Shown piece by piece: positions 44,634 through 52,761 of a stretch of 64,000 nt of DNA. The stretch lies in NCBI RefSeq assembly GCF_001647285.1, contig NZ_LRML01000002.1, forward strand, positions 310,001 to 374,000, written 5' to 3'. How positions within the stretch are numbered: the first letter of the stretch is position 1; each line of letters starts with the position of its first letter. Source of the stretch: Rufibacter roseus. GTDB lineage: Bacteria > Bacteroidota > Bacteroidia > Cytophagales > Hymenobacteraceae. The translations under genes were made by a program, and so were the position numbers. The notes beneath the pieces are model-generated. The model was given only the letters and a program-made list of their open reading frames with translations. It ran no database searches and was not told the origin of the DNA.

Positions 44634-44775
44634 GTGGGCAATGGTTGTGAAATAGTGGGAAATGTTGATAAAGAATCAAGACTTCTGAAATAACTAAAAA
44701 CCAATATACGTATCTCTACCTTTAAAAGCTGCTGAGATGGCCCCAGTTTCTTAAATAAAAGAGGGTTGCGAAGAA

Positions 44776-45291
44776 TTAATCGCCGTAAGCGTACACGTGT
44801 AGTTTCTGCTTCAGCTCTTTGCGAGCCAGGTGTATGCGGTTTTTGACTGTACCAATGGGCAGCTCTAATTTCTCTGAAATCTCTAAATACTTGTAGCCTA
44901 CGTAGTACATCATGAAAGGCACCCTGAATTCTTCGGGCAGCAATTCAATGGCTTTATATATGTCATTTAAAGCAAATTCACCTGAGGCCCGATTAGAATC
45001 TGTCATTTTGGTGTCTAGCGGAGAAAACTGGAAATGCTCTGTAGTGTCTAAGGAGCTGGTGCGCTTTGTTACCTTGTTGTAATGATTGATAAACGTATTG
45101 CGCATGATGGTGTAAAGCCAGGCCTTTAGGTTAGTACCTGCTCTGAATTTATCGCGGTTGGCAAACGCCTTCAGCAGGGTCTCCTGCACCAGGTCCTTTG
45201 CATCATCAGCATCGCGGGTAAGATTATAAGCAGCTGGCCGAAGTGCCGGTGCAAGCTTCTCAACAACAGAGGTAAATTCTAGTGCAGTCAT
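44776..45291 (-). CDS. ECF-type RNA polymerase sigma factor
   Basis: Sigma-70 family, 171 residues, with region 2 ([21 protein letters not shown] and [19 protein letters not shown]) and region 4 ([25 protein letters not shown], then [17 protein letters not shown]). The start is at the ATG at 45291 (MTALEF). No anti-sigma gene is adjacent. It lies 142 bases upstream of crtI on the same strand and downstream of a CarH-like regulator. In Myxococcus and Streptomyces, ECF sigma factors drive light-induced crt genes; the same role here is inference. Confidence 0.92.
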   Translation of the reverse strand: MTALEFTSVVEKLAPALRPAAYNLTRDADDAKDLVQETLLKAFANRDKFRAGTNLKAWLYTIMRNTFINHYNKVTKRTSSLDTTEHFQFSPLDTKMTDSNRASGEFALNDIYKAIELLPEEFRVPFMMYYVGYKYLEISEKLELPIGTVKNRIHLARKELKQKLHVYAYGD

Positions 45292-45493
45292 TTTGTTTAA
45301 CGTTTTAGGTAAAACATTAAACAACATTACGAAAACTTCTCATCTTTAGGTTAACTTTTATTAAGATATTTTCTATGGTTATTCAATAGAATCTATAAAA
45401 ACACCTATTCCTACTCCTACACATTGGAATACGCTATATTCTATTCAGGAATTTCGTTTAAGAAATAACAAACAGAGTGCAACAAAAGTCAAA

Positions 45494-45511
45494 GAACAAC
45501 ACGTGTTGTTC
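45494..45511. promoter_or_regulatory. perfect 18-bp palindrome, candidate operator
   Basis: GAACAACACGTGTTGTTC reads the same on both strands. It lies about 200 bases upstream of the ECF sigma start codon. It is not a hairpin terminator (no T-tract, no loop) and is a typical shape for a dimeric regulator's site. Confidence 0.5.
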
Positions 45512-45779
45512 CCTCCCAAGAATGGTCACTAGTATCAATAGTAAAAAGCGCCCTATGCACTGCTCAAACATTCATAAAAAAGACGTTTGATCAATCAAGG
45601 GTAAGGAGAGGTGTACCGGAATTACAGGAATTCGAGCTGTTACCCGGCAAAAATTCATCATTAAAGGCAGACTAATATAAACTCCTTAAATGGCTGCTCC
45701 AGGAATAAAACAACATTTTACAGCAGAGGCTGTGTGGAGGAACTTATAGTTATAAGTTAGGATAAGCTTAAAAGAAAAA

Positions 45780-45801
45780 GCACCAATAGTAGAATTGGTG
45801 C
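45780..45801 (-). terminator. terminator of the crtZ-carH unit
   Basis: GCACCAAT and ATTGGTGC pair around a 6-base loop; the leftward strand then runs TTTTTCTTTT. It follows the carH-like stop codon by 30 bases. Confidence 0.75.
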
Positions 45802-45830
45802 AGATGGATTATTTTGTAGGTGAATAGATT

Positions 45831-46724
45831 TTAAGCTGCCTGTTTCTCCTGCAGCCATATTTCTAAGTCTTCAATAGTTTTAATTAGCTTCACTTTTTCG
45901 GGCAGGGAAGTTTGGTTGTAATACTGCACCAAAGCTCCGCTGACCAGCACTTGGCGCACTGAAGCTTTTTCCACCAACTCTTCAATAAATTCAGAAACAG
46001 AAATTCTCGGGTTCACTGTGGTAAAAACTGAAAAGATGTAGTCTGGCTTAAATTGCTCAGTTGCTTTTAGTAAGTCCGGGAGCGGCAGGTGCTGACCTAA
46101 ATACAAGGTGGCATAACCAGCTGAACGTAACAAGTAATGGGCAAACAACAACGCCAGTTCATGTAATTCTCCTTCGGGCAGCGCTAGAATGACCTTAGGC
46201 GCATGCGGCACCTGCTGAATGGGAAGTCCGTCAATGGCCACCAGCATTTTCTGCCGTATCAACTGGCTCATGAAATGCTCGTGTGCGGGGGTAATGTTGG
46301 CAGTTTGCCATAGCAGGCCAATCTTGTGCAGAAAAGGGTACATTACCTGTCTCACGGAAGTAGAAAAGCCCAACTGTAAAATGGCTCGGTTCAGAATCCT
46401 CTCAAACAGCACCTCGTCCAATTCCACCATGGCCACAATCAGCTGATTGATGAAATGCTCCTGCCCTAACTCTGCATCTGTCAAGGTTAATACTTCTTTG
46501 GCAATTTGCTCAGGTGGCAGTTGGGCAATTTTAGAGATTTTATACCCCTCTTGGTACAGCAACGTTACGTTCAGCAGGTTCTTCAAATCTGCGTCATCGT
46601 AGTATCTGATGTTAGTGTCGGTTCGTTTTGGCTGCAGCAGCTGGTACCGCTGCTCCCAAATCCGGAGGGTGTGGGCTTTTATGCCCGAAAGATGTTCTAA
46701 CTCTTTGATAGAGTAATGCGCCAC
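45831..46724 (-). CDS. MerR-family regulator with B12-binding domain (CarH/LitR-like photoreceptor)
   Basis: Protein of 297 residues. Residues 1-70 are a MerR helix-turn-helix (IKAHTLRIWEQRYQLLQPKR). Residues ~85-170 are a cobalamin cap domain with W139 followed after nine residues by E149-H150, the Wx9EH motif of adenosylcobalamin photoreceptors. Residues ~175-295 are a B12-binding Rossmann domain with PEGELHELA, where H188 is in place to be the lower cobalt ligand; the usual following Gly is Ala. In the known family, dark-state tetramers repress carotenoid genes and light breaks them up. It is 26 bases after crtZ, which fits this role. Confidence 0.88.
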   Translation of the reverse strand: MAHYSIKELEHLSGIKAHTLRIWEQRYQLLQPKRTDTNIRYYDDADLKNLLNVTLLYQEGYKISKIAQLPPEQIAKEVLTLTDAELGQEHFINQLIVAMVELDEVLFERILNRAILQLGFSTSVRQVMYPFLHKIGLLWQTANITPAHEHFMSQLIRQKMLVAIDGLPIQQVPHAPKVILALPEGELHELALLFAHYLLRSAGYATLYLGQHLPLPDLLKATEQFKPDYIFSVFTTVNPRISVSEFIEELVEKASVRQVLVSGALVQYYNQTSLPEKVKLIKTIEDLEIWLQEKQAA

Positions 46725-46750
46725 AGCAGAGAGTGTTTTAAAAGGTAAAG

Positions 46751-47203
46751 CTAACGTTTACGCCGTGCAATTTTAAAGAATTTTGGGTGCACCCACAGCA
46801 TTCCAAACGATTCTGAGCCGTCTCGCCCTTTGGTTTTGTGGTGTACTTTATGGGCAATATCCAGAGCGCGGAGGTAGGTGTTCTTTGTTTTCCCAAACAA
46901 TTTCAGCCGCCGATGGATAAACAGGTCATGCACCAGAAAGTAGGCTGCCCCGTAGAGCGAGATTCCTGTCCCAATCCAGAACCTATAATCCATGGTTTCT
47001 GAGCCATAAATAAAGCACAGTGCCGCAATTACCCCGTAAAACGCAAAAGAGACATCGTTCAACTCAAACGGATGGTTGTGTGGCTTGTGGTGCGATTCAT
47101 GAATGTTCCACAGCGGGCCGTGCAGCACGTATTTGTGCACCGCCCAAGCTACTAACTCCATCACTATAAAAGTCCCTAAAACTATCGCCGCGTTCGTCAG
47201 CAT
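46751..47203 (-). CDS. crtZ: beta-carotene 3-hydroxylase
   Basis: Di-iron membrane hydroxylase, 150 residues, adding OH to beta-ionone rings. Histidine boxes are AVHKYVLHG, HESHHKPH, HDLFIHRR and HKVHHKTKG, in the order and spacing of CrtZ. About four hydrophobic segments. It forms a leftward unit with the carH-like gene. With crtW it would give astaxanthin or related ketocarotenoids. Confidence 0.94.
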   Translation of the reverse strand: MLTNAAIVLGTFIVMELVAWAVHKYVLHGPLWNIHESHHKPHNHPFELNDVSFAFYGVIAALCFIYGSETMDYRFWIGTGISLYGAAYFLVHDLFIHRRLKLFGKTKNTYLRALDIAHKVHHKTKGRDGSESFGMLWVHPKFFKIARRKR

Positions 47204-47327
47204 ATTTTCTTAACCAAGTGGCAATGGTAATGTTTAAAATTTATTTTAGACACAAGATGTAAGACACAAGACTCAAGATTTTAGAATCAGCATTGATGAC
47301 TCAGAGCTTAAGACTCAGAACTCTTTT

Positions 47328-47408
47328 ATGGCGTGCGCCCTAAAGGGTCGGGCTATCCGCTACAAGTCCTCGCTATCGCTCCGGGCTTTCCACTCCTATC
47401 CCTCACGC
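47328..47408. repeat. GC-rich repeat with GCGTG/CACGC ends
   Basis: It starts with GCGTGCGCCCTAAAGGGTCG and ends with CTATCCCTCACGC. From memory, very similar GGGTCGGGCT...CCCTCACGC units recur in many Flavobacteriia and Cytophagia genomes; I could not compare them here. The short inverted ends suggest a mobile or recombinogenic repeat. Confidence 0.55.
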
Positions 47409-47412
47409 AAAA

Positions 47413-47452
47413 CTATTTTTGACATGTTTTTCAGAAAGCAGCCCTAAAACAC
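47413..47452. repeat. Pal40 copy upstream of crtZ
   Basis: CTATTTTTGACATGTTTTTC followed by AGAAAGCAGCCCTAAAACAC; five bases after the GC-rich repeat. Confidence 0.65.
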
Positions 47453-47489
47453 CTACTCAACTCAAGACTCGCGACTCAGGACTCAATTG

Positions 47490-48302
47490 TTACCACGTCA
47501 GCGGTTCCTTGTCTAAGAACGACTGTATTCCGCGTTGGCAGTCTTCCGTGCTTCTGGCCAAGGCATTACGCTCAGCCGCGTATTCCAAGGCGTCTTTTAA
47601 AGGGAGTTGCTGTACCCGGGCAATCATTTCTTTCGTTACTTCCATTGACTGACCGGAATTCTGCACACACAGCCTTTGCGCCAGTTCTAGTACCCGTTCT
47701 GACAGCTCTTCCTCCGGCACCACTTCATTGATCAGACCAATGGTTTTAGCTCTTTCCGCCGAGATCAAATCACCGGTGAGCAGCAGTTCTTTAGCGCGGG
47801 CCTCTCCTATTTTACGCAGCAAGAACACTTTTACAATGGCCGGAAGAAAACCAATCTTTACTTCAGTGTAACCAAATTTGGCAGAAGGCACTGTGAATGA
47901 AAAATCGCAGACAGTTGCCAAGCCGCACCCGCCGGCTATGGCATGGCCATGCACTTGCGCAATTACTACCTTTTTGAGGGTGTAAATCTGGTAAAAGAGC
48001 TGCATGAGGTGCGTAGAATCCTCCAGGTTTTCCTGAAAGGTGTTGTGCTGCAGCTTTTGCAGATACTCTAAATCCGCCCCGGCGCAAAACACTGGACCAA
48101 CTGCCTTCAATATGACTACTTTACAGTTTTCATCAAACTCAGCGTGGTCAAAAGCTTTTTTCAGCTCCGTTACCACTTCATCATTCAGGGCGTTTCGTTT
48201 TTCGGGTCGGTTTAAAGTTATGTAGGCTACACGGTCAGTACATTCGTAGCTGATGTAGCGCAAAGCAAGTGTTTCTGTTGTTGTCATGGTGTCGTCTGTC
48301 AT
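47490..48302 (-). CDS. enoyl-CoA hydratase/isomerase family protein
   Basis: Crotonase-fold protein, ~270 residues from the ATG at 48302 (a second ATG at 48287 is equally possible). AYITLNRPEKRNALND, CAGADLEYL (oxyanion hole), HGHAIAGGCGLATVCD and FGYTEVKIGFLPAIV (catalytic Glu region) are present. Relatives act in leucine degradation (methylglutaconyl-CoA hydratase) or fatty acid oxidation; the exact substrate is not clear. Frame continues upstream to 48467, into the end of comEC, but those residues have no family match. Confidence 0.9.
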   Translation of the reverse strand: MTDDTMTTTETLALRYISYECTDRVAYITLNRPEKRNALNDEVVTELKKAFDHAEFDENCKVVILKAVGPVFCAGADLEYLQKLQHNTFQENLEDSTHLMQLFYQIYTLKKVVIAQVHGHAIAGGCGLATVCDFSFTVPSAKFGYTEVKIGFLPAIVKVFLLRKIGEARAKELLLTGDLISAERAKTIGLINEVVPEEELSERVLELAQRLCVQNSGQSMEVTKEMIARVQQLPLKDALEYAAERNALARSTEDCQRGIQSFLDKEPLTW

Positions 48303-48445
48303 ACTGAAGTTTACGCAGCATCTGATTGAAAGATAAGAAAGATGGCTGAAAATGACTACTCCCTGCTGGTAAAGGTGACTTAAAGCCAAAAGGCCTCCTT
48401 GCCGATTTTCCAGTGCACATCCGGTTCTTTCATAACAGCTTGCCA

Positions 48446-50587
48446 TCACTTTAGTTTTAGTTTCCATGCTCCTTCCGTTTCCAGCTCATGTACCCTATAG
48501 CCAGCAGCACGAAGTTCTGCCGCCTTCTGTTGCGTGTATCTTCTGGAATTCGTTTGATCCAGTATGATAAGGTTTGTTTTAAATGTATTCTGCAGATGGG
48601 TTACCGGAGCCCACACATTATGCTGCAACACAAGTACCTCCACTTGAACGGGCACTTTTAGGTCTTTTGGAAGTTTTTCAAGCCACAGTATTCGCTTTTG
48701 GCGCCACACCAGAAGCTTGTTATTTGAAGGAAGTTCCTGATAGACTACTTGCTGTTTTAGGTCAGTTTTTAGGAAAATGGCCCCAAAACGAATTTCTTTT
48801 TCAACTCCTCTGGCCCACCAGTGCGGCTGCACAGTATAGACGAATTGTTGCGGCTGGGCGTAAAATGCTGAATCAGCTACCAAGAAAGCACTTCTTCCGT
48901 TTATGACACTGGCGGCACTACTTCCGTTTATGACACTGGCGGCACTACTTCGGCGAGAGCTGTAGATGACAAGTTCCTGATTCTGACGCTGACGCTTCGC
49001 CTCCGCTATTTCAGTACCTGATAGAAAAGCAACGCATAAAGCCATTATCCCCAACCACGAGAGGTGCTTTTGATAGATAAACAGAAATAGCGCACCAATG
49101 AGAAGGTACAGAACCAGCACCTGCCCTGGCGTTATCACAAATCCATCAAGCACCGCGTTAGGCCACTGCTCCACCACGCGAAGCCCTTCGTTCAGTAACC
49201 AGAGAATCCAGAACAGAGGCTTAACGGCAAGGGTAGCCAAGGCAGGCACCGGAGAAACCACCATAAACAGAATTCCAGCATACAGCGCAAAGGTGGCCAA
49301 CGGCACCGCAAACAGATTAGAAACACCAAAATAAACCGGAAACTGATGGAAGTAGTACAGGCTAAGCGGCGACGTAGCCAGCTGCGCCGCCACCGACAAG
49401 GTAAACAGTTGCCAGACATACCCCAGCCACCTGTTTTTGGGCTCCCATATCTTTGACAGTCTTGGTTGCAGGAGAACGATGCCTGCTACCGCCGCAAATG
49501 AAAGTTGAAAACCCACATCTAATAAAAGGTTTGGCTCATACAGCAACAACACAAAAGCTGCCACCGCCAAAGAATTCATCACAGAGGCTCTCCTGCTCAA
49601 AATAAAACCCATTTCAACAATGGTAAACATGGTCACAGAACGCAGCACTGATGGGGCCATACCCGTAAGGAAAGCATAAAACCACAGCACTGAAATTAGG
49701 AAAGCGCCAACTAAAAGCCTCCCTCCCCTGCGTTGCCTCAGTTGCCTGAATAGAAAAAGAAGCAAGGCGTAAAACGTACCCACATGCAAACCACTTACCG
49801 CTAGCACGTGCATGGTACCGGTTCGGGAATACGTATTTCGGAGCACCACATCTACATCATCTTTCACGCCTAACACCAACGCCCGTGCTATGGCCAACTC
49901 ACGTTTTTCAGGCAGGTACTGCCTGAATGCCTCTTCTAACTTCCTTCTCACTTTATAACTTAAAGCCCTGATAGAGGATGGCGGTTGCTGCCCCAGCAGC
50001 AGAAAGCGCTCAGGCGTTAAAAATTCTTGCCACTGAATATGTTTTCGTTGCAGAAACTGCCTATAGTTGAACTGGAAAGGATTATTGGGTGGCGGTGGCT
50101 CCTCTAAAGAACCATAAACCAGCAATTGTTCACCATAGCGCAGGGCATCGGCCTCGAAGGAACGAGGGAAAGAAAGCGCTACCTTACCGCTAGCTGCAGA
50201 CCATTTACCGGCAGAATCTCGCACGGCATAGAGTGCGCCTACTGTTGTCACCGAAGCGGGCTTCACAGAAACTCCTTCTACAAGAGTAACAGCGTAATTC
50301 ATGATTGCCCCCTGAGACACAGGTAGAGTTTTAGGGGTGTTTTTTAAAAAAGTAGCCCAAAACGATAGTGCTGTAATGGCAGCTAATGCAGTTACCCCTG
50401 CCCACCTCCGTCTGCGCCCCAAAGGTCGTTTCTTGACATACCAAAAGGTTACCAGAAACAATAGCACAAAAAAAGCGGCCACCTCTCCGGCCCAGGCGAA
50501 ATCACGACCTACTAAGTGAGCCAGAAGAATTCCACCTACAAAGCAAACCAACGGTCGCCACAGTCCGGTAACAGCGCGTTTAGGCAT
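48446..50587 (-). CDS. comEC: ComEC/Rec2-family DNA uptake channel
   Basis: Polytopic membrane protein, 713 residues. An N-terminal DUF4131-type part is followed by the Competence domain (MHVLAVSGLHVGTFYALLLF near residue 265, then LTGMAPSVLRSVTM). The C-terminal metallo-beta-lactamase domain seen in Firmicutes is absent, as in many Bacteroidota. The soluble tail holds an exact 9-residue tandem repeat (SSAASVING twice) and two Pal40 copies interrupt the gene in frame (FLKNTPKT early, FLKTDLKQ late). Role: passage of single-stranded DNA across the inner membrane in natural transformation. Confidence 0.92.
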   Translation of the reverse strand: MPKRAVTGLWRPLVCFVGGILLAHLVGRDFAWAGEVAAFFVLLFLVTFWYVKKRPLGRRRRWAGVTALAAITALSFWATFLKNTPKTLPVSQGAIMNYAVTLVEGVSVKPASVTTVGALYAVRDSAGKWSAASGKVALSFPRSFEADALRYGEQLLVYGSLEEPPPPNNPFQFNYRQFLQRKHIQWQEFLTPERFLLLGQQPPSSIRALSYKVRRKLEEAFRQYLPEKRELAIARALVLGVKDDVDVVLRNTYSRTGTMHVLAVSGLHVGTFYALLLFLFRQLRQRRGGRLLVGAFLISVLWFYAFLTGMAPSVLRSVTMFTIVEMGFILSRRASVMNSLAVAAFVLLLYEPNLLLDVGFQLSFAAVAGIVLLQPRLSKIWEPKNRWLGYVWQLFTLSVAAQLATSPLSLYYFHQFPVYFGVSNLFAVPLATFALYAGILFMVVSPVPALATLAVKPLFWILWLLNEGLRVVEQWPNAVLDGFVITPGQVLVLYLLIGALFLFIYQKHLSWLGIMALCVAFLSGTEIAEAKRQRQNQELVIYSSRRSSAASVINGSSAASVINGRSAFLVADSAFYAQPQQFVYTVQPHWWARGVEKEIRFGAIFLKTDLKQQVVYQELPSNNKLLVWRQKRILWLEKLPKDLKVPVQVEVLVLQHNVWAPVTHLQNTFKTNLIILDQTNSRRYTQQKAAELRAAGYRVHELETEGAWKLKLK
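48751..48790. repeat. Pal40 copy in the 3' part of comEC
   Basis: GCTGTTTTAGGTCAGTTTTT followed by AGGAAAATGGCCCCAAAACG. Read with comEC it gives R-F-G-A-I-F-L-K-T-D-L-K-Q, same frame as the murC copy. Confidence 0.65.
48894..48947. repeat. 27-bp perfect tandem duplication in comEC
   Basis: Two identical 27-base units beginning CTTCCGTTTATGACACTGGC run head to tail. They add nine residues in frame, so the protein is not broken. A fresh slippage product is likely, since the copies have not diverged. Confidence 0.9.
50326..50365. repeat. Pal40 copy in the 5' part of comEC
   Basis: GAGTTTTAGGGGTGTTTTTT followed by AAAAAAGTAGCCCAAAACGA. Encodes S-F-W-A-T-F-L-K-N-T-P-K-T between the first membrane helices and the periplasmic domain. 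Confidence 0.7.
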
Positions 50588-50759
50588 TCAACTATATTCA
50601 AATCAAAACCACAAAGGCCACTGGCAGCCTTACCCTTATGCTTACGGCTAAGCGTAATTCAGGATATTTGAAAGGAATATCATAGTTATGACAGAAAATG
50701 ACGTTTTTCTACTCTCCTTGTTTATTCTTTATAGAGAAGCCATTTATAAACACAAAAAA

Positions 50760-50799
50760 GCGTTTTGGGGCTGCTTTTTACAAAACAACTCCAAAACGC
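50760..50799. repeat. Pal40 copy between comEC and phoH
   Basis: GCGTTTTGGGGCTGCTTTTT followed by ACAAAACAACTCCAAAACGC; the outer stem AGCGTTTTGG/CCAAAACGCT is perfect. It lies 33 bases downstream of the phoH stop. Confidence 0.75.
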
Positions 50800-50831
50800 T
50801 TCATATTTATTCAATGGTTAACTCTGTAGCC

Positions 50832-51872
50832 TTAGTCTTCGTGGCGGCGGAAGTTCTGACGACGGCGCGGAGCATCTTGCCCCTGTGTTTCATTTTTCTC
50901 ACGCTCTTCACGCTCTTTCTGCCGTTGCTCGTCTAGTTTAGAGTAGGCATCTACAATGCGTTTCACCAAAGGGTGACGAATCACGTCTTCAGTTCGCATA
51001 TCTACAAAACCAATGCCTTTCACGTCTTTCAATATGCTCATGGCCTCTATCAAGCCAGATTTCTGGTTACGCGGCAAGTCAATTTGGGTGCGGTCACCGT
51101 TGATCATCACTTTAGAAGTGGGTCCCATACGCGTCATGAACATCTTGATCTGCATAGGTGTGGTATTTTGAGCCTCGTCAAGCAGAACAAAAGCATTGTT
51201 AAGCGTACGACCGCGCATGTAAGCCAGTGGAGCAATCTCTATTACTTTGTTCTCATAGTAATATTTAAGCTTCTCTACCGGAATCATTTCTTCCAATGCG
51301 TCATAGATGGGGCGCAGATACGGGTCTACTTTGTCTTTCATGTCACCGGGCAAGAAACCAAGGCTTTCCCCTGCCTCCACCACCGGACGTGAAATGATAA
51401 TCTTCTTTACTTCCTTATTCTTTAGCGCACGCACCGCCATTGCCACCGAAATAAAGGTTTTACCGGTACCGGCTGGCCCTAAGGCAAACACCAGATCGTT
51501 TTTGGCAATGGCCTCCACCAGTTTCTGCTGGCTAGGAGTTTTAGCCTTTATCACGCCGCCCTTGCTGCCGTACACAATTACATCTGGGCTGGTAATGACC
51601 ACGTCATCTTCAAAGTCATTATCGGCGGTTAAGAATTTATGTACGCTCTTATCCGTGATTTTCCCGTATTGGTGATAATGCTCTATCAGCGAAGAAAGAA
51701 TTTCGTGAATTTTAGTGATTTCAGGCGTTTGCCCCTGAATCTTGATCTCGTTGCCGCGCGAAATAATTTTGCTGCTCGGGAAAGCGGCGGCCAACTGTTT
51801 TATGTTTTGGTTATCGAGGCCCAGGAAATCTACTAACGAGATATCCTCCAGGGTTATAGTTTTTTCTACCAA
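50832..51872 (-). CDS. phoH: PhoH-family ATPase
   Basis: P-loop protein of 346 residues. An N-terminal KH-like segment is followed by the PhoH domain: ALGPAGTGKTFISVAMAV (Walker A) near residue 133, ISRPVVEAGESLGFLPGD, and VLLDEAQNTTPMQIKMF (Walker B). The tail is highly charged (EEREKNETQG) and Arg-rich at the end. The family is linked to RNA metabolism; YbeZ is the nearest well-known relative. A divergent gene starts 109 bases upstream. Confidence 0.94.
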   Translation of the reverse strand: MVEKTITLEDISLVDFLGLDNQNIKQLAAAFPSSKIISRGNEIKIQGQTPEITKIHEILSSLIEHYHQYGKITDKSVHKFLTADNDFEDDVVITSPDVIVYGSKGGVIKAKTPSQQKLVEAIAKNDLVFALGPAGTGKTFISVAMAVRALKNKEVKKIIISRPVVEAGESLGFLPGDMKDKVDPYLRPIYDALEEMIPVEKLKYYYENKVIEIAPLAYMRGRTLNNAFVLLDEAQNTTPMQIKMFMTRMGPTSKVMINGDRTQIDLPRNQKSGLIEAMSILKDVKGIGFVDMRTEDVIRHPLVKRIVDAYSKLDEQRQKEREEREKNETQGQDAPRRRQNFRRHED

Positions 51873-51924
51873 AGGCTATGATGGTTTTAAATTAGGTTTA
51901 TTCGTCGTTCTACTGAAAATATAG

Positions 51925-51948
51925 TAGTTTTGTTTTAAGACAAATATA
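51925..51948. promoter_or_regulatory. possible divergent -7 elements for phoH and the SAM hydrolase gene
   Basis: Rightward TAGTTTTG (51925-51932) and leftward TATATTTG (51948-51941) both fit TAnnTTTG and overlap head to head. Neither has a clear -33 partner, so this is a suggestion only. Confidence 0.35.
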
Positions 51949-51981
51949 GGAATATTAAAGTTCTTCTGACCGACCGTTCCG

Positions 51982-52761
51982 ATGGGTTTTCTCACCTTTT
52001 TATCAGACTTCGGCACAACGGACCATTACGTGGCCTCCGTGAAAGCCAAAATACTGACGCTCAAGCCAGAGCAAGTGATTGTTGACATTTCACACGACGT
52101 TGAACCGTTCAACATTGCGCATGGCCTGCACGTCATCAATTCCGTCTTCCAGGACTTTCCGGAGGGCACGGTTCACCTTTTGGCAGTAGACACCCACGGG
52201 AGCAAAAGCGGCCGTTACCAGGCGGCTCTCTATAAAGGCCACTATTTTGTCTGCGCCGACAACGGTTTACTTTCCTTGCTTACCGAAGGAGACCCACGCC
52301 AGTTAGTAGACTTGCCCCCTATGCATGACACGTCTTCTCCAGCCCGTGATATTTTAGCTCCGGCCGCAGTGGCTTTGGCAAATGGCTCTAACATGGCTGA
52401 AATAGGTGAACTAGCCGATGGAATGGTGCAACTCATTAACCGCCAACTCCGCCTAAACGACCACTCTATTATAGGTCATGTGGTGCACGTTGACCACTAT
52501 GGCAACCTGATCACCGACATTACCCGCGACAGCGTAGATGCCATTGGCCACGGCCGCCACTTTACTATTCACTTTAACCGTGAAGTAATTGACCGCGTGA
52601 GCACCCGCTACAACCAACCCGGCGAAGGCGATTGTGTGGCTCTGTTCAACCGCCAAGGCTACTTAACCATTGGAATCAACAAAGGCCACGCTTCTGAACT
52701 GTTGGGCATGTTCTTTGACTCTCCGGTGGAAGTACACTTTGTCCCAGACCCGGTGGAGTAA
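51982..52761 (+). CDS. SAM hydroxide adenosyltransferase family protein
   Basis: DUF62 family, 259 residues, related to bacterial fluorinases and chlorinases; ordinary members split S-adenosylmethionine with water into adenosine and methionine. Marks are LSDFGTTDHYVASVKAKIL at the N-terminus (SAM-binding Asp), DISHDVEPFNI, VDTHGSKSGRY, and a C-terminal domain with HVDHYGNLITDI. Its physiological role is not settled in general. It stands alone. Confidence 0.92.
   Translation: MGFLTFLSDFGTTDHYVASVKAKILTLKPEQVIVDISHDVEPFNIAHGLHVINSVFQDFPEGTVHLLAVDTHGSKSGRYQAALYKGHYFVCADNGLLSLLTEGDPRQLVDLPPMHDTSSPARDILAPAAVALANGSNMAEIGELADGMVQLINRQLRLNDHSIIGHVVHVDHYGNLITDITRDSVDAIGHGRHFTIHFNREVIDRVSTRYNQPGEGDCVALFNRQGYLTIGINKGHASELLGMFFDSPVEVHFVPDPVE

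Larger units (their letters stand above)
45292..45830. other. long regulatory gap upstream of the sigma gene
   Basis: 539 bases without a supported gene, between the carH-like gene and the ECF sigma gene (both leftward). It contains a perfect 18-bp palindrome (45494-45511), an imperfect inverted repeat TTCTATG...AATAGAA (45371-45391) and the carH terminator (45780-45801). The region is AT-rich. I could not place a confident -33/-7 promoter for the sigma gene. Confidence 0.65.
47235..47489. repeat. composite repeat region upstream of crtZ
   Basis: Low-complexity ACTCAAGAC/AGACACAAG-type runs (47250-47322 and 47455-47485) flank two distinct elements: a GC-rich ~81-base unit (47328-47408) and a Pal40 copy (47413-47452). 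No open frame is supported. Confidence 0.65.

Noticed and set aside
48303-48467. N-terminal extension of the enoyl-CoA hydratase
   Set aside because: The residues upstream of 48302 overlap the comEC end and do not resemble crotonase N-termini.
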